The notes: generated from the sequence alone by a model not told the origin. A stretch of 64,000 bases of DNA from Winogradskyella pacifica (GCF_013403915.1 NZ_JABFDI010000003.1:124001-188000); one strand, 5' to 3'. Shown: positions 1 to 10,271, counted from the stretch's first letter. A program made the numbers and translations.

Positions 1-2
1 TT

Positions 3-53
3 GAACAAATTTCAGAATTTATACAAATTGCAGATCAATACATATTAAAATAA
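3..53 (+). CDS. C-terminal tail of an upstream gene, possibly glpD
   Basis: The first bases are open in frame 3 and encode EQISEFIQIADQYILK followed by a TAA stop at 51-53, which looks like the end of a helical protein domain. Flavobacterial glycerol loci often run glpD-glpK-glpF, so glycerol-3-phosphate dehydrogenase is a reasonable guess. With only 16 residues visible the identity cannot be established. Confidence 0.35.
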   Translation, partial: EQISEFIQIADQYILK

Positions 54-107
54 TATTAATTTATTCCGAACTCTACTTCGGTAAACTAATAAATAAACTA
101 ATAAATT

Positions 108-1604
108 ATGGGTAAATATATTCTGTCCCTAGATCAGGGTACAACAAGTTCTAGGGCGATAGTTTTTGATAAAAAAGGTGGTATTGTTTCAATAGCTCAA
201 AAGGAGTTTACTCAATATTTTCCTAAGCCAGGTTGGGTAGAGCATGACCCTATAGAAATCTGGTCTTCACAAGCCGGAGTTGCAGCAGAGGCCATTGCTA
301 AAAATGGATTGGATGTTGAGCACATCGCGGCTATTGGAATTACAAATCAGCGTGAAACTGTTGTGGTTTGGGATAAAAACACGGGGAAACCTGTTTATAA
401 TGCGATTGTTTGGCAAGATAAAAGAACTTCAGATTACTGTGACCAACTAAAAAAAGAAGGTAAGGCAGAACTTATAAAGAAAAAAACAGGTTTAGTTATA
501 GATTCTTATTTCTCAGGAACTAAAGTTAAATGGATTTTAGATAATGTTGAAGGCGCGAGAGCTAAAGCCGAAGCTGGAGATTTAATTTTAGGAACTATTG
601 ATTGTTGGTTGGTTTGGAATTTTACAAAAGGTAAGCAACACGTCACAGATGTTACTAATGCTTCTAGAACCTTAATGTTTAATATCAATACCATGGAATG
701 GGATGATGAATTGTTAGAGTTATTGACCATTCCTAAAAGTATGTTGCCAGAAGTAAAAGCGTCAAGTGAAGTTTATGGTCACACGACATCGACATTTTAC
801 GATACTAAAATTCCCATTGCAGGAATTGCAGGTGACCAACAAGCAGCATTATTTGGGCAAATGTGTACCAAACCAGGCATGGTTAAAAATACTTACGGAA
901 CCGGTTGTTTTATGTTAATGAATATCGGAGATAAACCAATCGTTTCAAAAAACAACTTGTTGACGACTGTAGCTTGGAAAATTAACGGAAAAACAACCTA
1001 TGCCTTAGAAGGAAGTGTTTTTATTGCAGGAGCCGTTGTGCAGTGGCTTCGCGATAGTTTAAAAATTATAAGAAATTCTTCAGATGTCGAAAAATTAGCA
1101 GCTTCGGTAGATAGTACAGATGGTGTCTATTTTGTTCCGGCTTTTGCTGGTTTGGGAGCGCCACATTGGAATCAGCATGCAAAAGGTACTATGTTTGGAT
1201 TGACAAGAGGGAGTACAGATGCACATATCGCTAGAGCAGCTGTAGAGTCTATAGCATTTCAAACTATGGATATTTTAAAAGCCATGGAAGCTGATGCCGA
1301 TATATCTATAAAAGAATTACGTGTAGATGGTGGTGCTACAATTAATAATATGTTGATGCAGTTTCAATCGGATGTTTTAAACACTAAAACGGTAAGACCA
1401 AAAATAGTAGAGACCACTGCTATGGGAGCGGCGTTTTTAGCAGGTTTGGCTGTTGGTTATTGGGAAAGTCCTGAGGAAATTCAAGATATTTGGCAGGCGG
1501 ATAAAACGTTTAGTCCAAAAGAGGACAGAACGGAAATTGAAACCAATATTAAAGGTTGGTATAGAGCTATTGATGCTTTGGAGTATTGGACTAAAAACAT
1601 TTAA
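108..1604 (+). CDS. glpK: glycerol kinase
   Basis: Phosphorylates glycerol to glycerol 3-phosphate with ATP in the cytoplasm, trapping glycerol that enters through the facilitator encoded 15 bp downstream. It belongs to the FGGY kinase family: the N-terminal phosphate-binding motif [14 protein letters not shown] lies at residues 8-21, the NQRE substrate-region motif at 80-83, and the second ATPase-half motif DGGATINN starts near residue 407. At 498 residues it is full length and appears intact. The ATG start is directly followed by the conserved N-terminal strand, so the start is secure. It is co-directional with glpF and almost certainly co-transcribed with it. Assignment to glycerol rather than another FGGY substrate rests on the very close match to GlpK and on the linkage to glpF. 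Confidence 0.97.
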   Translation: MGKYILSLDQGTTSSRAIVFDKKGGIVSIAQKEFTQYFPKPGWVEHDPIEIWSSQAGVAAEAIAKNGLDVEHIAAIGITNQRETVVVWDKNTGKPVYNAIVWQDKRTSDYCDQLKKEGKAELIKKKTGLVIDSYFSGTKVKWILDNVEGARAKAEAGDLILGTIDCWLVWNFTKGKQHVTDVTNASRTLMFNINTMEWDDELLELLTIPKSMLPEVKASSEVYGHTTSTFYDTKIPIAGIAGDQQAALFGQMCTKPGMVKNTYGTGCFMLMNIGDKPIVSKNNLLTTVAWKINGKTTYALEGSVFIAGAVVQWLRDSLKIIRNSSDVEKLAASVDSTDGVYFVPAFAGLGAPHWNQHAKGTMFGLTRGSTDAHIARAAVESIAFQTMDILKAMEADADISIKELRVDGGATINNMLMQFQSDVLNTKTVRPKIVETTAMGAAFLAGLAVGYWESPEEIQDIWQADKTFSPKEDRTEIETNIKGWYRAIDALEYWTKNI

Positions 1605-1619
1605 AACAGCGTTTAAATT

Positions 1620-2348
1620 ATGACACCATTTATAGCAGAAATTATAGGTACAGCGATTTTAATTTTACTAGGTGGAGGCGTTGTGGCTAATGTCGTCCTC
1701 AATAAAACCATTGGTAATAATAGTGGTTGGATAGTGATTACAACAGGTTGGGCTTTGGCTGTTTATGTTGCTGTGGTTATTGCGGGGCCTTATAGTGGAG
1801 CGCATATTAATCCAGCAGTTACAGTTGCTGTGGCAATCGCTGGTAAATTTCCCTGGGCTGATGTGCCGATGTATATTTTAGCGCAAATGATTGGAGCTAT
1901 GATAGGAGCTTCTGCAGTTTGGTTAACTTATAAGAATCATTTTGACGAAACAGAAGACGCAGATTCTAAGAAAGCCGTTTTTTGTACTGCGCCAGCGATT
2001 AGAAATACGTTTTCAAACTTTTTTAGTGAAATGATCGGGACGTTTGTCTTACTCTTTACCATATTTTATTTTGCAGATGCCAGTATTACAGAGACTGAAG
2101 CCGTTATAGGTTTAGGGGCTTTAGGAGCTTTGCCTGTTGCTTTTTTGGTTTGGTCCATTGGCTTGTCTTTAGGAGGTACTACTGGTTATGCCATTAATCC
2201 GGCAAGGGATTTAGGGCCGCGACTTATGCATGCTATTTTACCAATTAAAAATAAAGCAAAAAGTGATTGGTCGTATGCTTGGATTCCTGTTTTAGGGCCA
2301 TTAACTGGTGGAGCGTTAGCAGCTTTTTTAATGCTTGCGTTGTCATAG
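1620..2348 (+). CDS. glpF: glycerol uptake facilitator, MIP/aquaporin family
   Basis: Six-helix channel of the inner membrane that lets glycerol diffuse in. Both half-helix NPA signatures are present: HINPAVT (N64-P65-A66) and the glycerol-type INPARD (N193-P194-A195), whose aspartate is typical of aquaglyceroporins rather than pure water channels. The 242-residue length fits the family, with a somewhat charged loop (DETEDADSKK, around residues 107-116) between the two halves. It lies 15 bp after glpK, which supplies the trapping reaction, and is followed by a strong terminator at 2375-2404, so the operon ends here. Confidence 0.95.
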   Translation: MTPFIAEIIGTAILILLGGGVVANVVLNKTIGNNSGWIVITTGWALAVYVAVVIAGPYSGAHINPAVTVAVAIAGKFPWADVPMYILAQMIGAMIGASAVWLTYKNHFDETEDADSKKAVFCTAPAIRNTFSNFFSEMIGTFVLLFTIFYFADASITETEAVIGLGALGALPVAFLVWSIGLSLGGTTGYAINPARDLGPRLMHAILPIKNKAKSDWSYAWIPVLGPLTGGALAAFLMLALS

Positions 2349-2374
2349 CTTAGTATTTCAAGTTTATAATTTTT

Positions 2375-2404
2375 AATGTCAGTTCATAAAGAGCTGGCAT
2401 TTTG
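2375..2404 (+). terminator. rho-independent terminator after glpF
   Basis: AATGTCAGTTC and GAGCTGGCATT form an 11-bp stem (two G-U pairs) around an ATAAA loop, followed by a short T run. It closes the glpK-glpF unit just before the promoter of the next gene. Confidence 0.75.
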
Positions 2405-2431
2405 TTTGTTCATTATCTAAAACTATCTTTA
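2401..2431 (+). promoter_or_regulatory. putative promoter of the propeller regulator
   Basis: TTTG at 2401-2404 and TATCTTTA at 2424-2431 are 19 bp apart and fit the flavobacterial -33 TTG / -7 TAnnTTTG layout with one mismatch. The start codon at 2440 is only 8 bp further on, so the transcript would have almost no leader. Assigned by eye only. Confidence 0.4.
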
Positions 2432-2439
2432 CGAAACAG

Positions 2440-5211
2440 ATGAAACACTTCATATTTATATTATTTCTAAATGTATTCTTGATGCTTCCTGCGCAAGAAT
2501 TACCGCCTATTGAAAAATTTACAGCGTCAGATTATGGTGGTGATAATCAAAACTGGATGATTTCCCAAAGTGCAGATAATTACATTTATGCTGCAAATAA
2601 TAAAGGCCTTTTAGAATATAATGGTTCTAGTTGGGTGGCGTATCCGTCTCCAAACAATACTATTTTGAGAGCAGTAAAGGTTATTGGAGATAGAATTTAT
2701 TCGGGTTGCTATGAAGATTTTGGGTATTGGGTAAAGGATGAAAAAGGATTACTAAATTATACATCACTAATTCCAAAACTAAAAGAAGCCAATATTAGCG
2801 ATGATCAAATTTGGAACATTTTAGACCTTGGAGAATGGGTGCTTTTTCAATCGGGTCACGCTTTGCATTTTTTCAACAAGGAAGCTGAGACTTTTAAAAT
2901 TATTACGTCACAACAAATTATTTACAAAGTATTTAATATCAATAATCATATTTATTATCATGTGGCTAACGAGGGGATTTATCTTATAAAAGATGGGCAA
3001 CCTAAATTAATAATTAGTGATGCTGTCGTTATAGAAGATCGGGTTATTAATATGTTTTTTGTAGATGACCTTCTGACGATTCTTACCAGGAATTCTGGTT
3101 TTTTTCAGGTCAAGAATAATCAATTAGAACCATGGGAGATTACCGCAAATGAGCGGTTAAAACGATTAAACATATTTAACAGTATTAAGCTTGAAGATAA
3201 CAGTTTTGTGATTGGTACAATTTCTAATGGAATTGTGAAAATTAGTAATGCAGGTGAATTTGAATATGTTATAAATCAGAAATTAGGATTAAGTAATAAC
3301 ACCGTTTTAGCTTTGTTTGAAGATGCGAACCATAATGTTTGGGCAGGATTAGATAACGGTATTAACTGTATAAATATCACATCACCAATACAAACATTTA
3401 TAGATTACGAAGGGGTTTTAGGAACCGTGTATTCTACCATTATTTACAAGGATTTACTTTATGTAGGGACTAATCAAGGACTGTTTTATAGGCCGCTAAA
3501 GTCTAGAGATGAGGCGTTTCGTTTTGTAGAAGGTACAGCGGGTCAGGTATGGAGCTTATATAATCATAATAACGAAAGTTTGATATGTGGTCATCATTTA
3601 GGAACTTTTAGTGTTGATGGAAATCAGATAGAAAAAATTAGTTCAGACTTAGGGGCTTGGAACTTTAAGAAAATTCCAAATCATGATAATCTATTGCTTC
3701 AAGGAAACTATGATGGCTTATATGTTTTAGAGCTTAAAAATAAAACTTGGACGGTCAGGAATAAAATTGAAAACTTTAAAAACTCATCGCGCTTTTTCGA
3801 AATTAACAATGCCAACCAAATCATGGTAAACCATGAGTATAAAGGAGTTTTTGTTTTAAACATGAATTCTGATTTTACTCAAACTATAGATGTGGTAGAT
3901 GTTTCAGAATTAACTATTGGAAATAGTTCTAGTTTGGAGAGTTATCAAGGAGACATACTATATACTTCAAAAAATGGCATATTTAATTATAATGAAGCTG
4001 AACATAAATTCGTTAAGAATAGTGTTTTAACAGATTTGATTGCGTCCAAAAATTTCACTTCCGGAAAAATGGTGGTCGATCAGACAGGTAAATTATGGCT
4101 GTTCTTCAAAAACAACATTAGCTATATTACTAATGACAATCTTACTAATAAACCCCAGATTACAGATATTGCAATTCCTTCAAGTTTAAGAAAAGGGGTT
4201 TTAGGATTTGAAAATATACAGCACATTGAAGGTGAAAAATATATTTTAGGAACAGTAAACGGTTATCTAACGCTTGATTTAGCAAATATTGAAGCTGACA
4301 CCCCCCATTCAATTCATTTTAATACTATAATGAAAAAGAACATAGATGGGAGTTCAAATCATTTGTCTCTAACCGAAAATGGTTCATTTGAACACGAGAA
4401 AGGTATCGTCTCATTTGGGTTTTCGGTTCCGGAATACAATAAATTCCTAGATGTTAGCTATAGTTATAAAATTGAAGGGCTTTCTGACAAATGGAGCGAT
4501 TGGTCTCACTCGTCGAGTGTGCAATTTGAAAATATATCTTTTGGTGATTATACTTTAGAAGTTAAAGGAAAAGTTGGAAATCAACTTACGGAGAATACAA
4601 TTGTATATCATTTTGAAGTGAATAGACCGTGGTATATTTCCAATTTAGCGATTCTGGTGTATGTTTTAATTTTAATAGGAATTGCATTTTTAGTTAATAA
4701 GGTTTATAAATTTTACTACGAACGAATTCTTAAGCATGAACACATCAAAAGTGAACGTGCACTCATTCAAATAAAGAATGAAAAATTAAATCAAGATATC
4801 GAAGGAAAAAATAGAGAGTTAGTGATTTCTACAATGAGTATCATTAAGAAAAATGAGTTACTCAATAAAATAAAGAAGGAATTAAAAAAGAATAGAAATA
4901 ATAAAGATATTGAAAGCGCCGTAAATCTAATTGATACCAATTTGAACAATAATAAAGATTGGAAATTCTTTAAAGAGGCATTTAATAATGCAGATAAAGA
5001 TTTTATGGATAAAATTAAGGCCGCACATCCAGATTTAACACCAAATGATTTGAAGTTTTGTGCTTATTTACGGTTGAATTTATCCTCTAAGGAAATGGCT
5101 CCATTGCTTAATATCTCTATTAAAAGTGTGGAGACTAAGCGTTACAGATTACGTAAAAGGTTACAATTAAATCATGATGACAGTTTAGTTAACTATATCT
5201 TAAAATTCTAA
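2440..5211 (+). CDS. two-component-type propeller regulator with C-terminal LuxR-like HTH, no kinase
   Basis: Probable membrane-spanning sensor-regulator for the SusC/SusD locus that follows. A signal peptide covers residues 1-19 (ending LPAQE). Residues about 20-620 are a periplasmic series of propeller blades (repeats such as NVWAGLDNGINC and LYVGTNQGLFYR), followed by a Y_Y_Y-like beta-sandwich near 623-730 (SYSYKIEGLSDKWSDW). A single membrane helix lies near 732-754, then a lysine-rich coiled coil, and a helix-turn-helix near 864-916 (LNISIKSVETKRYRLRKRLQ). There is no histidine-kinase or receiver domain, so it is the kinase-less relative of hybrid SusR-type regulators. Ligand binding outside would have to be transmitted directly through the membrane to the DNA-binding domain. 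The target is presumably the promoter region at 5212-5512. Confidence 0.85.
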   Translation: MKHFIFILFLNVFLMLPAQELPPIEKFTASDYGGDNQNWMISQSADNYIYAANNKGLLEYNGSSWVAYPSPNNTILRAVKVIGDRIYSGCYEDFGYWVKDEKGLLNYTSLIPKLKEANISDDQIWNILDLGEWVLFQSGHALHFFNKEAETFKIITSQQIIYKVFNINNHIYYHVANEGIYLIKDGQPKLIISDAVVIEDRVINMFFVDDLLTILTRNSGFFQVKNNQLEPWEITANERLKRLNIFNSIKLEDNSFVIGTISNGIVKISNAGEFEYVINQKLGLSNNTVLALFEDANHNVWAGLDNGINCINITSPIQTFIDYEGVLGTVYSTIIYKDLLYVGTNQGLFYRPLKSRDEAFRFVEGTAGQVWSLYNHNNESLICGHHLGTFSVDGNQIEKISSDLGAWNFKKIPNHDNLLLQGNYDGLYVLELKNKTWTVRNKIENFKNSSRFFEINNANQIMVNHEYKGVFVLNMNSDFTQTIDVVDVSELTIGNSSSLESYQGDILYTSKNGIFNYNEAEHKFVKNSVLTDLIASKNFTSGKMVVDQTGKLWLFFKNNISYITNDNLTNKPQITDIAIPSSLRKGVLGFENIQHIEGEKYILGTVNGYLTLDLANIEADTPHSIHFNTIMKKNIDGSSNHLSLTENGSFEHEKGIVSFGFSVPEYNKFLDVSYSYKIEGLSDKWSDWSHSSSVQFENISFGDYTLEVKGKVGNQLTENTIVYHFEVNRPWYISNLAILVYVLILIGIAFLVNKVYKFYYERILKHEHIKSERALIQIKNEKLNQDIEGKNRELVISTMSIIKKNELLNKIKKELKKNRNNKDIESAVNLIDTNLNNNKDWKFFKEAFNNADKDFMDKIKAAHPDLTPNDLKFCAYLRLNLSSKEMAPLLNISIKSVETKRYRLRKRLQLNHDDSLVNYILKF

Positions 5212-5512
5212 CACCTCGACAATACCATTTTCTACCACGACTTTACCTCGACAAGTGTGTTTTTAGGCTAAATTTTTGGTTTTTTTTAAGAAATTTTAAG
5301 TTCTCTAGATTACTAATGTTTATAATACTTACCGAGATTTTTTCAAGATTTATTATTGTTAAATTTTATGATGTTCGTTTTTTATCGAGGTATCGATTGT
5401 CAAATTAGCAATTATTTGAGGTTAAATTTACAAAAGCTTAACATTGCATCTCATTTCTACATGTTTTGAAATGATAGTTTTGGGCTTTAATTTTTAACTA
5501 AATCAATCATTC
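5212..5512 (+). promoter_or_regulatory. regulatory region upstream of susC with CCTCGACAA repeats
   Basis: This 301-bp AT-rich gap contains no gene. CCTCGACAA occurs twice (5214-5222 and 5246-5254), 32 bp apart, about three helical turns. An inverted relative, TCGAGGTATCGATTGTC, lies at 5385-5401. TAGTTTTG at 5475-5482 matches the flavobacterial -7 box exactly and is 31 bp before the susC start. The repeats are plausible binding sites for the regulator encoded just upstream; that link is inferred. Confidence 0.5.
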
Positions 5513-8500
5513 ATGAAATTCAAATTTCAAAAATCAAGAATTGAAATATTCTTCTGTCTCTTTTTATTGTGCAGTTCGTTTTCTCTGATTGCGCAGACCA
5601 CAGTAAAAGGAAAAGTGCTTTCTGCTTCAGATAATATGCCTTTGCCAGGTGCGTCTGTCATAGAAAAAGGAACTTCTAATGGAACACAAACAGATTTTGA
5701 TGGTGTGTTTACTTTAGATGTTTCAAATGAATCCGCTATTATGGTGGTATCTTATGTAGGATTTAAATCTAAAGAAGTGGTCTATAGTTCGGGAGAAATC
5801 TCGATAACTTTAGAAGAAGATAGTGCTTTAGAAGAAGTTGTAGTTATTGGTTATGGTTCACAAAAGAAAAGTGATATCGTAAATGCTGTGTCAACTACAG
5901 ACCTAGAGAAAGCAACCTTATCACCAACATCAGACGTTAATGAAATGTTGAGAGGTAGAATTGCAGGCTTACAAGTTAATGTCGGCGGAGGTACGTTACG
6001 GCCAGGTGGTACATCTGATATTATTTTTAGAGGGCAAGGTTCTATAGAAGGTAATGTAAGTGCGATTTATGTTGTAGATGGTATTATTAGAGATGGAGGT
6101 ATTGAGGATATTGACTCAGATGATATCAAATCTATTGAGTTTTTAAAAGATGCTTCTGCTCAGGCTATTTATGGCTCTAGAGGTGCTAATGGTGTTGTTT
6201 TAATAACAACTAAACGTGGCTCTGAAGGTAAAGTAAGTGTGAGCTATCACGGTTTTTTAACAACAAAAAGTATTGAGCGGAATTTTGATGTTTATAGCGG
6301 ACAAGAGTTAGCGCAATTACGAAGAGAAGCTTGGAGGTCCACAAGAGCAGACGATAGTTATGCTGATGATGTTGTCGATAATGTATTTACAGAAGTTGAA
6401 TATGATAATCTTACAAACAATCGTTTCGTAAATTGGGAAGATGAATTAATGAGAAATGGTTTCGTTAATAGTCAGGCAATAAGCGTTAGTGGTGGTACGG
6501 AAATGACTAAGGTTTTTGGTAGTATTAATTACTTCAAAGAAGATGGTCTTATACCTTCATCTAGTTATACAAGAAAAACGTTACGTTTAAATGTAGATCA
6601 AAAAATATCGGATAAATTCTCTGTAAATTTCGATATAAACTTATTAAATGATGATACTGATAGAGCTGCAAATGTTAACGTAATTACCACATCTCCATTA
6701 GGTAGTGCTTATAACGTCGACGGAAGTATTACACGTTTTCCAAGTGGTGAAGAGTTGTCAGCTGTTAACCCACTGTGGAATTTAAGAGAACAAAATCACG
6801 AAGAAAAAGGTAATGATTATGTTGTTAATGTAACACCAATATGGCAGATTACTAATGATTTACAATACCAGTTAAAGGCTAATTTAACAAGAAGAACTTC
6901 AGAAAGAGGGCAATACCAATCTTCTTTAAGTTCTGCGGGTGACGATGTTAGAGGTATTGCTAGAATTGACAATCAATTACGTGAGTCGTATTTAATAGAG
7001 AATATTTTAACTTATGACAAAACCATAAATGCTAATAATAGTCTTAATGTAACCTTAGTGCAATCGACGCAAGAAAATGCGTTCACAAGAACCTTTACCG
7101 AAGGTCAGGGGTTTGCTAATGAAGATTTAGGGTATAATGGTATTTCAAGTGCCATAGGTAATGTTACTGTAGAGCGCGATGGTGATCAATTTAGATATTT
7201 AGGGTATTTAGCCAGAGCACGATATTCATTATTAAATAAATATACTTTTGAAGGTACTGTGAGAGCTGATGGTGCCTCTTTAAATGGTGAAGGTAATAAA
7301 TGGAGTTATAACCCAGCGGGTTCTTTTGCTTGGAAAATTCATAATGAAAACTTTTTAGAAGATGTAAGTTCTATACAAGAATTAAAATTTAGAGCAAGTT
7401 ATGGTTCTTTGGTTAATGATTTAGGTCGTGCTTATACATCACTATTTACAGCAGATTTCCAACCTTATATATTTGACGAGGAAACTGGGTCAGGATTCTC
7501 ACCATCGACTATTTTACCTAATCCAGATTTGAAGTTTGAAAGAATCACCACTTTAAACCTTGGTTTCGATTTTTCAATATTCAATAGAATATTAGTAGGT
7601 AGTATTAACTGGTACGATGCAAGAACTACAGATTTATTATTAAGAAGAGGTGTGCCGCCAGTTACAGGATACACGTCAACATTCTTTAATGCAGGTGAAA
7701 TGCAAAACACAGGTGTTGAACTTAGTTTAACAGCAAATATTTTTAATACTGAAGATTTTAAATGGTCAGTTTCTACAAATTGGTCTAATAATAAAAACAA
7801 AATATTAGAACTTTATGATGATGGAAATGGTAACGCGATCACTGAAGATAATTCATTTAATTATTATGTTGGTCAGCCAGTTGGCGTTATTTATCAGTAC
7901 GCTTTTGATGGGATTTGGCAAGAAGGTGAAGATTTTGAAAATGCACCTCAAGCTAATTCAGAATCAGCAAATCCTCAAACAGATTTAAGGCCTGGTGATA
8001 TCAAAATTAAAGATGTCAACGGAGTCGATGAGGACGGTAATATTATCGCTGGACCTGATGGTAAAATTACACAAGAAGATCGTGTGTTTATCGATCCTAA
8101 TCCAGACTGGTTTGGGTCATTATCTACAACAGTATATTATAAAGGGTTTGATTTACTTGTCGATTTCTATGCTGTAGAAGGGGCTACAAAAGTGAATCCA
8201 TTCTTAAATGAGTACAATAATGGTGGGACTTTAAGAGGAGATATAAACGGTGTTAAAGTAGATTATTATACACCAGAAAATCCGTCAAATTCATTTCCGC
8301 GTCCGAATAAAGATGCTGCCGATCAGTATTTAAATGCTTTAGCGGTTAAGGATGCATCTTACCTTAGATTAAGAACGGTGAGCTTAGGATATACTTTAGC
8401 AGACAAGTTTACATCTAAATTAAATTTTGAGCAGATTAAATTTTATGTGACTGCAACAAATTTATTTACAAACACAGATTATATAGGTTACAGTCCAGAG

Positions 8501-8587
8501 GTAAATATTAGATCTACCTTTTCAAATGCTGATACGGGTTATCCTGATGCAAAGTCATTCACATTTGGAGTAAGAGTTAAATTTTAA
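5513..8587 (+). CDS. SusC/RagA-family TonB-dependent outer-membrane transporter
   Basis: Outer-membrane barrel that imports oligomers captured by its SusD partner, using energy from TonB. After a signal peptide (ending SLIAQ, about residue 28) comes a carboxypeptidase-regulatory-like beta domain (TVKGKVLSASDNMPLPGASV, from about residue 30), then the TonB-box/plug start EEVVVIGYGSQKKSDIV near 112-128, the plug (KDASAQAIYGSRGANGVVLI around 211-230), and a barrel ending in the expected aromatic FGVRVKF. The 1024 residues are normal for the family. It is followed 19 bp later by susD, the universal pairing. The substrate cannot be read from the sequence; the neighbouring GH3, phosphodiesterase and glycerol genes are the best clues. 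Confidence 0.95.
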   Translation: MKFKFQKSRIEIFFCLFLLCSSFSLIAQTTVKGKVLSASDNMPLPGASVIEKGTSNGTQTDFDGVFTLDVSNESAIMVVSYVGFKSKEVVYSSGEISITLEEDSALEEVVVIGYGSQKKSDIVNAVSTTDLEKATLSPTSDVNEMLRGRIAGLQVNVGGGTLRPGGTSDIIFRGQGSIEGNVSAIYVVDGIIRDGGIEDIDSDDIKSIEFLKDASAQAIYGSRGANGVVLITTKRGSEGKVSVSYHGFLTTKSIERNFDVYSGQELAQLRREAWRSTRADDSYADDVVDNVFTEVEYDNLTNNRFVNWEDELMRNGFVNSQAISVSGGTEMTKVFGSINYFKEDGLIPSSSYTRKTLRLNVDQKISDKFSVNFDINLLNDDTDRAANVNVITTSPLGSAYNVDGSITRFPSGEELSAVNPLWNLREQNHEEKGNDYVVNVTPIWQITNDLQYQLKANLTRRTSERGQYQSSLSSAGDDVRGIARIDNQLRESYLIENILTYDKTINANNSLNVTLVQSTQENAFTRTFTEGQGFANEDLGYNGISSAIGNVTVERDGDQFRYLGYLARARYSLLNKYTFEGTVRADGASLNGEGNKWSYNPAGSFAWKIHNENFLEDVSSIQELKFRASYGSLVNDLGRAYTSLFTADFQPYIFDEETGSGFSPSTILPNPDLKFERITTLNLGFDFSIFNRILVGSINWYDARTTDLLLRRGVPPVTGYTSTFFNAGEMQNTGVELSLTANIFNTEDFKWSVSTNWSNNKNKILELYDDGNGNAITEDNSFNYYVGQPVGVIYQYAFDGIWQEGEDFENAPQANSESANPQTDLRPGDIKIKDVNGVDEDGNIIAGPDGKITQEDRVFIDPNPDWFGSLSTTVYYKGFDLLVDFYAVEGATKVNPFLNEYNNGGTLRGDINGVKVDYYTPENPSNSFPRPNKDAADQYLNALAVKDASYLRLRTVSLGYTLADKFTSKLNFEQIKFYVTATNLFTNTDYIGYSPEVNIRSTFSNADTGYPDAKSFTFGVRVKF

Positions 8588-8606
8588 TTATAAAAAGAAT
8601 AATATT

Positions 8607-10214
8607 ATGAAAATGAAGTTTTTTTATTCAAAAATAAAAAGTGGATTTCTGCTAGCCACGGCGTTATTCTTTGTTGTTACTTCTTGCGAAGATTTCTTAG
8701 AAGAACAACCGAGTACGCTAATTGATGCGGATTATGTTTATACTACTGAAGGAGGCTTAAAATCTGGAGTAGTAAGTTTATATAAGTTTGAAAGAGATCG
8801 TTATGATAATAGTACTGAGGATTTCATGGGATCGGTATTGATGTCTTCTCGGGGTGATTTAACCTTTTCAAGATCTGGATATACTGGTTTAATGGGGAGA
8901 TATGAAAGAGGTACGTCTCCAGTAGATCAGGGTACTAATTTTGCGTCTTCATTATTTTGGAAACATTTTTATAATATGGCTAATAAAGCGACTGCAATAA
9001 TAAATGCAGCTGAAACTTTAGAGGGTATAGATGAAGATACAAGAGCGCAAATTTTATCTGAAGCAAAGTTTTTTAGAGCACATTCGTATTTCTACTTATA
9101 CAGAATGTACAATAATATTTATGTGACGACAGAAACTATAACTGTGGATAATGCTTTTGATGTTATTAATGATAAATCTACAGAGCAAGAAATTTTCGCA
9201 CTTATCAATAGTGATTTAAACTTTGCGATAGACAATTTAGAGTGGTCAGATACATTTGGACGTGTTACTAAAGGAACAGCAAAGCATGTAAAGGCTAAAG
9301 TAGCAATGTGGCAAGGTAACTGGACTGAAGCAAAAAATCAAGCGGTATCCTTAATAGAAGAAGGACCTCATGGTTTGGTGTCTAGTACCGCAGATGTGTT
9401 TGCTGGTGATAGAAATAATTCTGAATCATTATTCGTTATTCAATCTCAAGATGATTTACTTGGTGGTGGTAACACAACCATGATGAATGCAAATTATGTC
9501 ACTCAATATTTTCAGATTTCAGGTATAGAATCTAATAATGAACAAGGAGGTAGAGGTTTTTCTAGAATTTTGCCAAACCTATATCTGTTAAATCTTTTAG
9601 CAGAAGATCCAAACGATACAAGAGATGATGATACGTATTTTCGATTAAAATATTATTATACATCTGGAGATAGAATTGGTGAGGAAGTAGATGATTATGC
9701 GGCAATCACGGATTTAGATAATCCAAGTAGTAACTACACATCATATTACCAAAGAATGCACCCTTCTTGTATAAAATTTTCACAAGAAGATGGTAATGAA
9801 GAATCTTATTTAATAAGAGGTAATGTAACGGTTTACAGATTAGCTGAGACATATTTAATAGCTGCAGAGGCTATTATGAGATCTTCAGGTGATCCTTTAC
9901 CATATATAAATGCGGTAAGAACTAGAGCTGGTGCTACGCCAGTGACCACCGTAAATCAACAAACCATTTTAGACGAACGCGCTAGAGAATTAGCTTTTGA
10001 AGGGCAACGTTGGTTTACTTTAAAACGAATGGGACAATCGGTTATCGATTTCCAAATGACCAATTACGCTGGTGATGGGGAATATTTTCCAGCCAATTTA
10101 GGATCTAAAGATCCTAGAGAGAATTGGAGATCACATTTTATTAACTGGCCAATATCTCAAAATGATTTAGACCTTTTAGGTCCAGGTTATCCTCAAAATA
10201 ATGGTTACAATTAA
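8607..10214 (+). CDS. SusD/RagB-family surface glycan-binding lipoprotein
   Basis: Surface lipoprotein that forms the lid of the SusC transporter and binds the incoming ligand. The N-terminus is a lipoprotein signal with lipobox VTSC (cysteine near residue 27) followed by the usual acidic EDFLEE. The helical TPR-like SusD core is clear, for example AQILSEAKFFRAHSYFYLYR, and the C-terminal portion has the conserved ILDERARELAFEGQRWFTLKR segment. Length 535 is typical. It follows susC directly and is terminated by the hairpin at 10246-10271, so the pair may be transcribed separately from the enzymes downstream, or with partial read-through. Confidence 0.95.
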   Translation: MKMKFFYSKIKSGFLLATALFFVVTSCEDFLEEQPSTLIDADYVYTTEGGLKSGVVSLYKFERDRYDNSTEDFMGSVLMSSRGDLTFSRSGYTGLMGRYERGTSPVDQGTNFASSLFWKHFYNMANKATAIINAAETLEGIDEDTRAQILSEAKFFRAHSYFYLYRMYNNIYVTTETITVDNAFDVINDKSTEQEIFALINSDLNFAIDNLEWSDTFGRVTKGTAKHVKAKVAMWQGNWTEAKNQAVSLIEEGPHGLVSSTADVFAGDRNNSESLFVIQSQDDLLGGGNTTMMNANYVTQYFQISGIESNNEQGGRGFSRILPNLYLLNLLAEDPNDTRDDDTYFRLKYYYTSGDRIGEEVDDYAAITDLDNPSSNYTSYYQRMHPSCIKFSQEDGNEESYLIRGNVTVYRLAETYLIAAEAIMRSSGDPLPYINAVRTRAGATPVTTVNQQTILDERARELAFEGQRWFTLKRMGQSVIDFQMTNYAGDGEYFPANLGSKDPRENWRSHFINWPISQNDLDLLGPGYPQNNGYN

Positions 10215-10245
10215 TAATTATTTGAATTAGTCATTCTATTGAAAC

Positions 10246-10271
10246 AAAAGGGCAAGTTCACTTGCCTTTTT
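10246..10271 (+). terminator. terminator after susD
   Basis: AAAAGGGCAAG, loop TTCA, CTTGCCTTTTT: a stem of about 11 bp (one G-U) ending in a T run. It lies between susD and the phosphodiesterase gene and would lower expression of the enzymes relative to susCD. Confidence 0.8.

Noticed and set aside
65-80. CCGAA/TTCGG hairpin before glpK as a terminator or riboswitch
   Set aside because: It is only five base pairs without a T run, too weak to support a function.
506-730. Minus-strand frame inside glpK
   Set aside because: It is a shadow of the conserved kinase coding sequence.
7465-7800. Minus-strand 111-codon frame inside susC
   Set aside because: It is antisense to a conserved barrel region and shows no family features.
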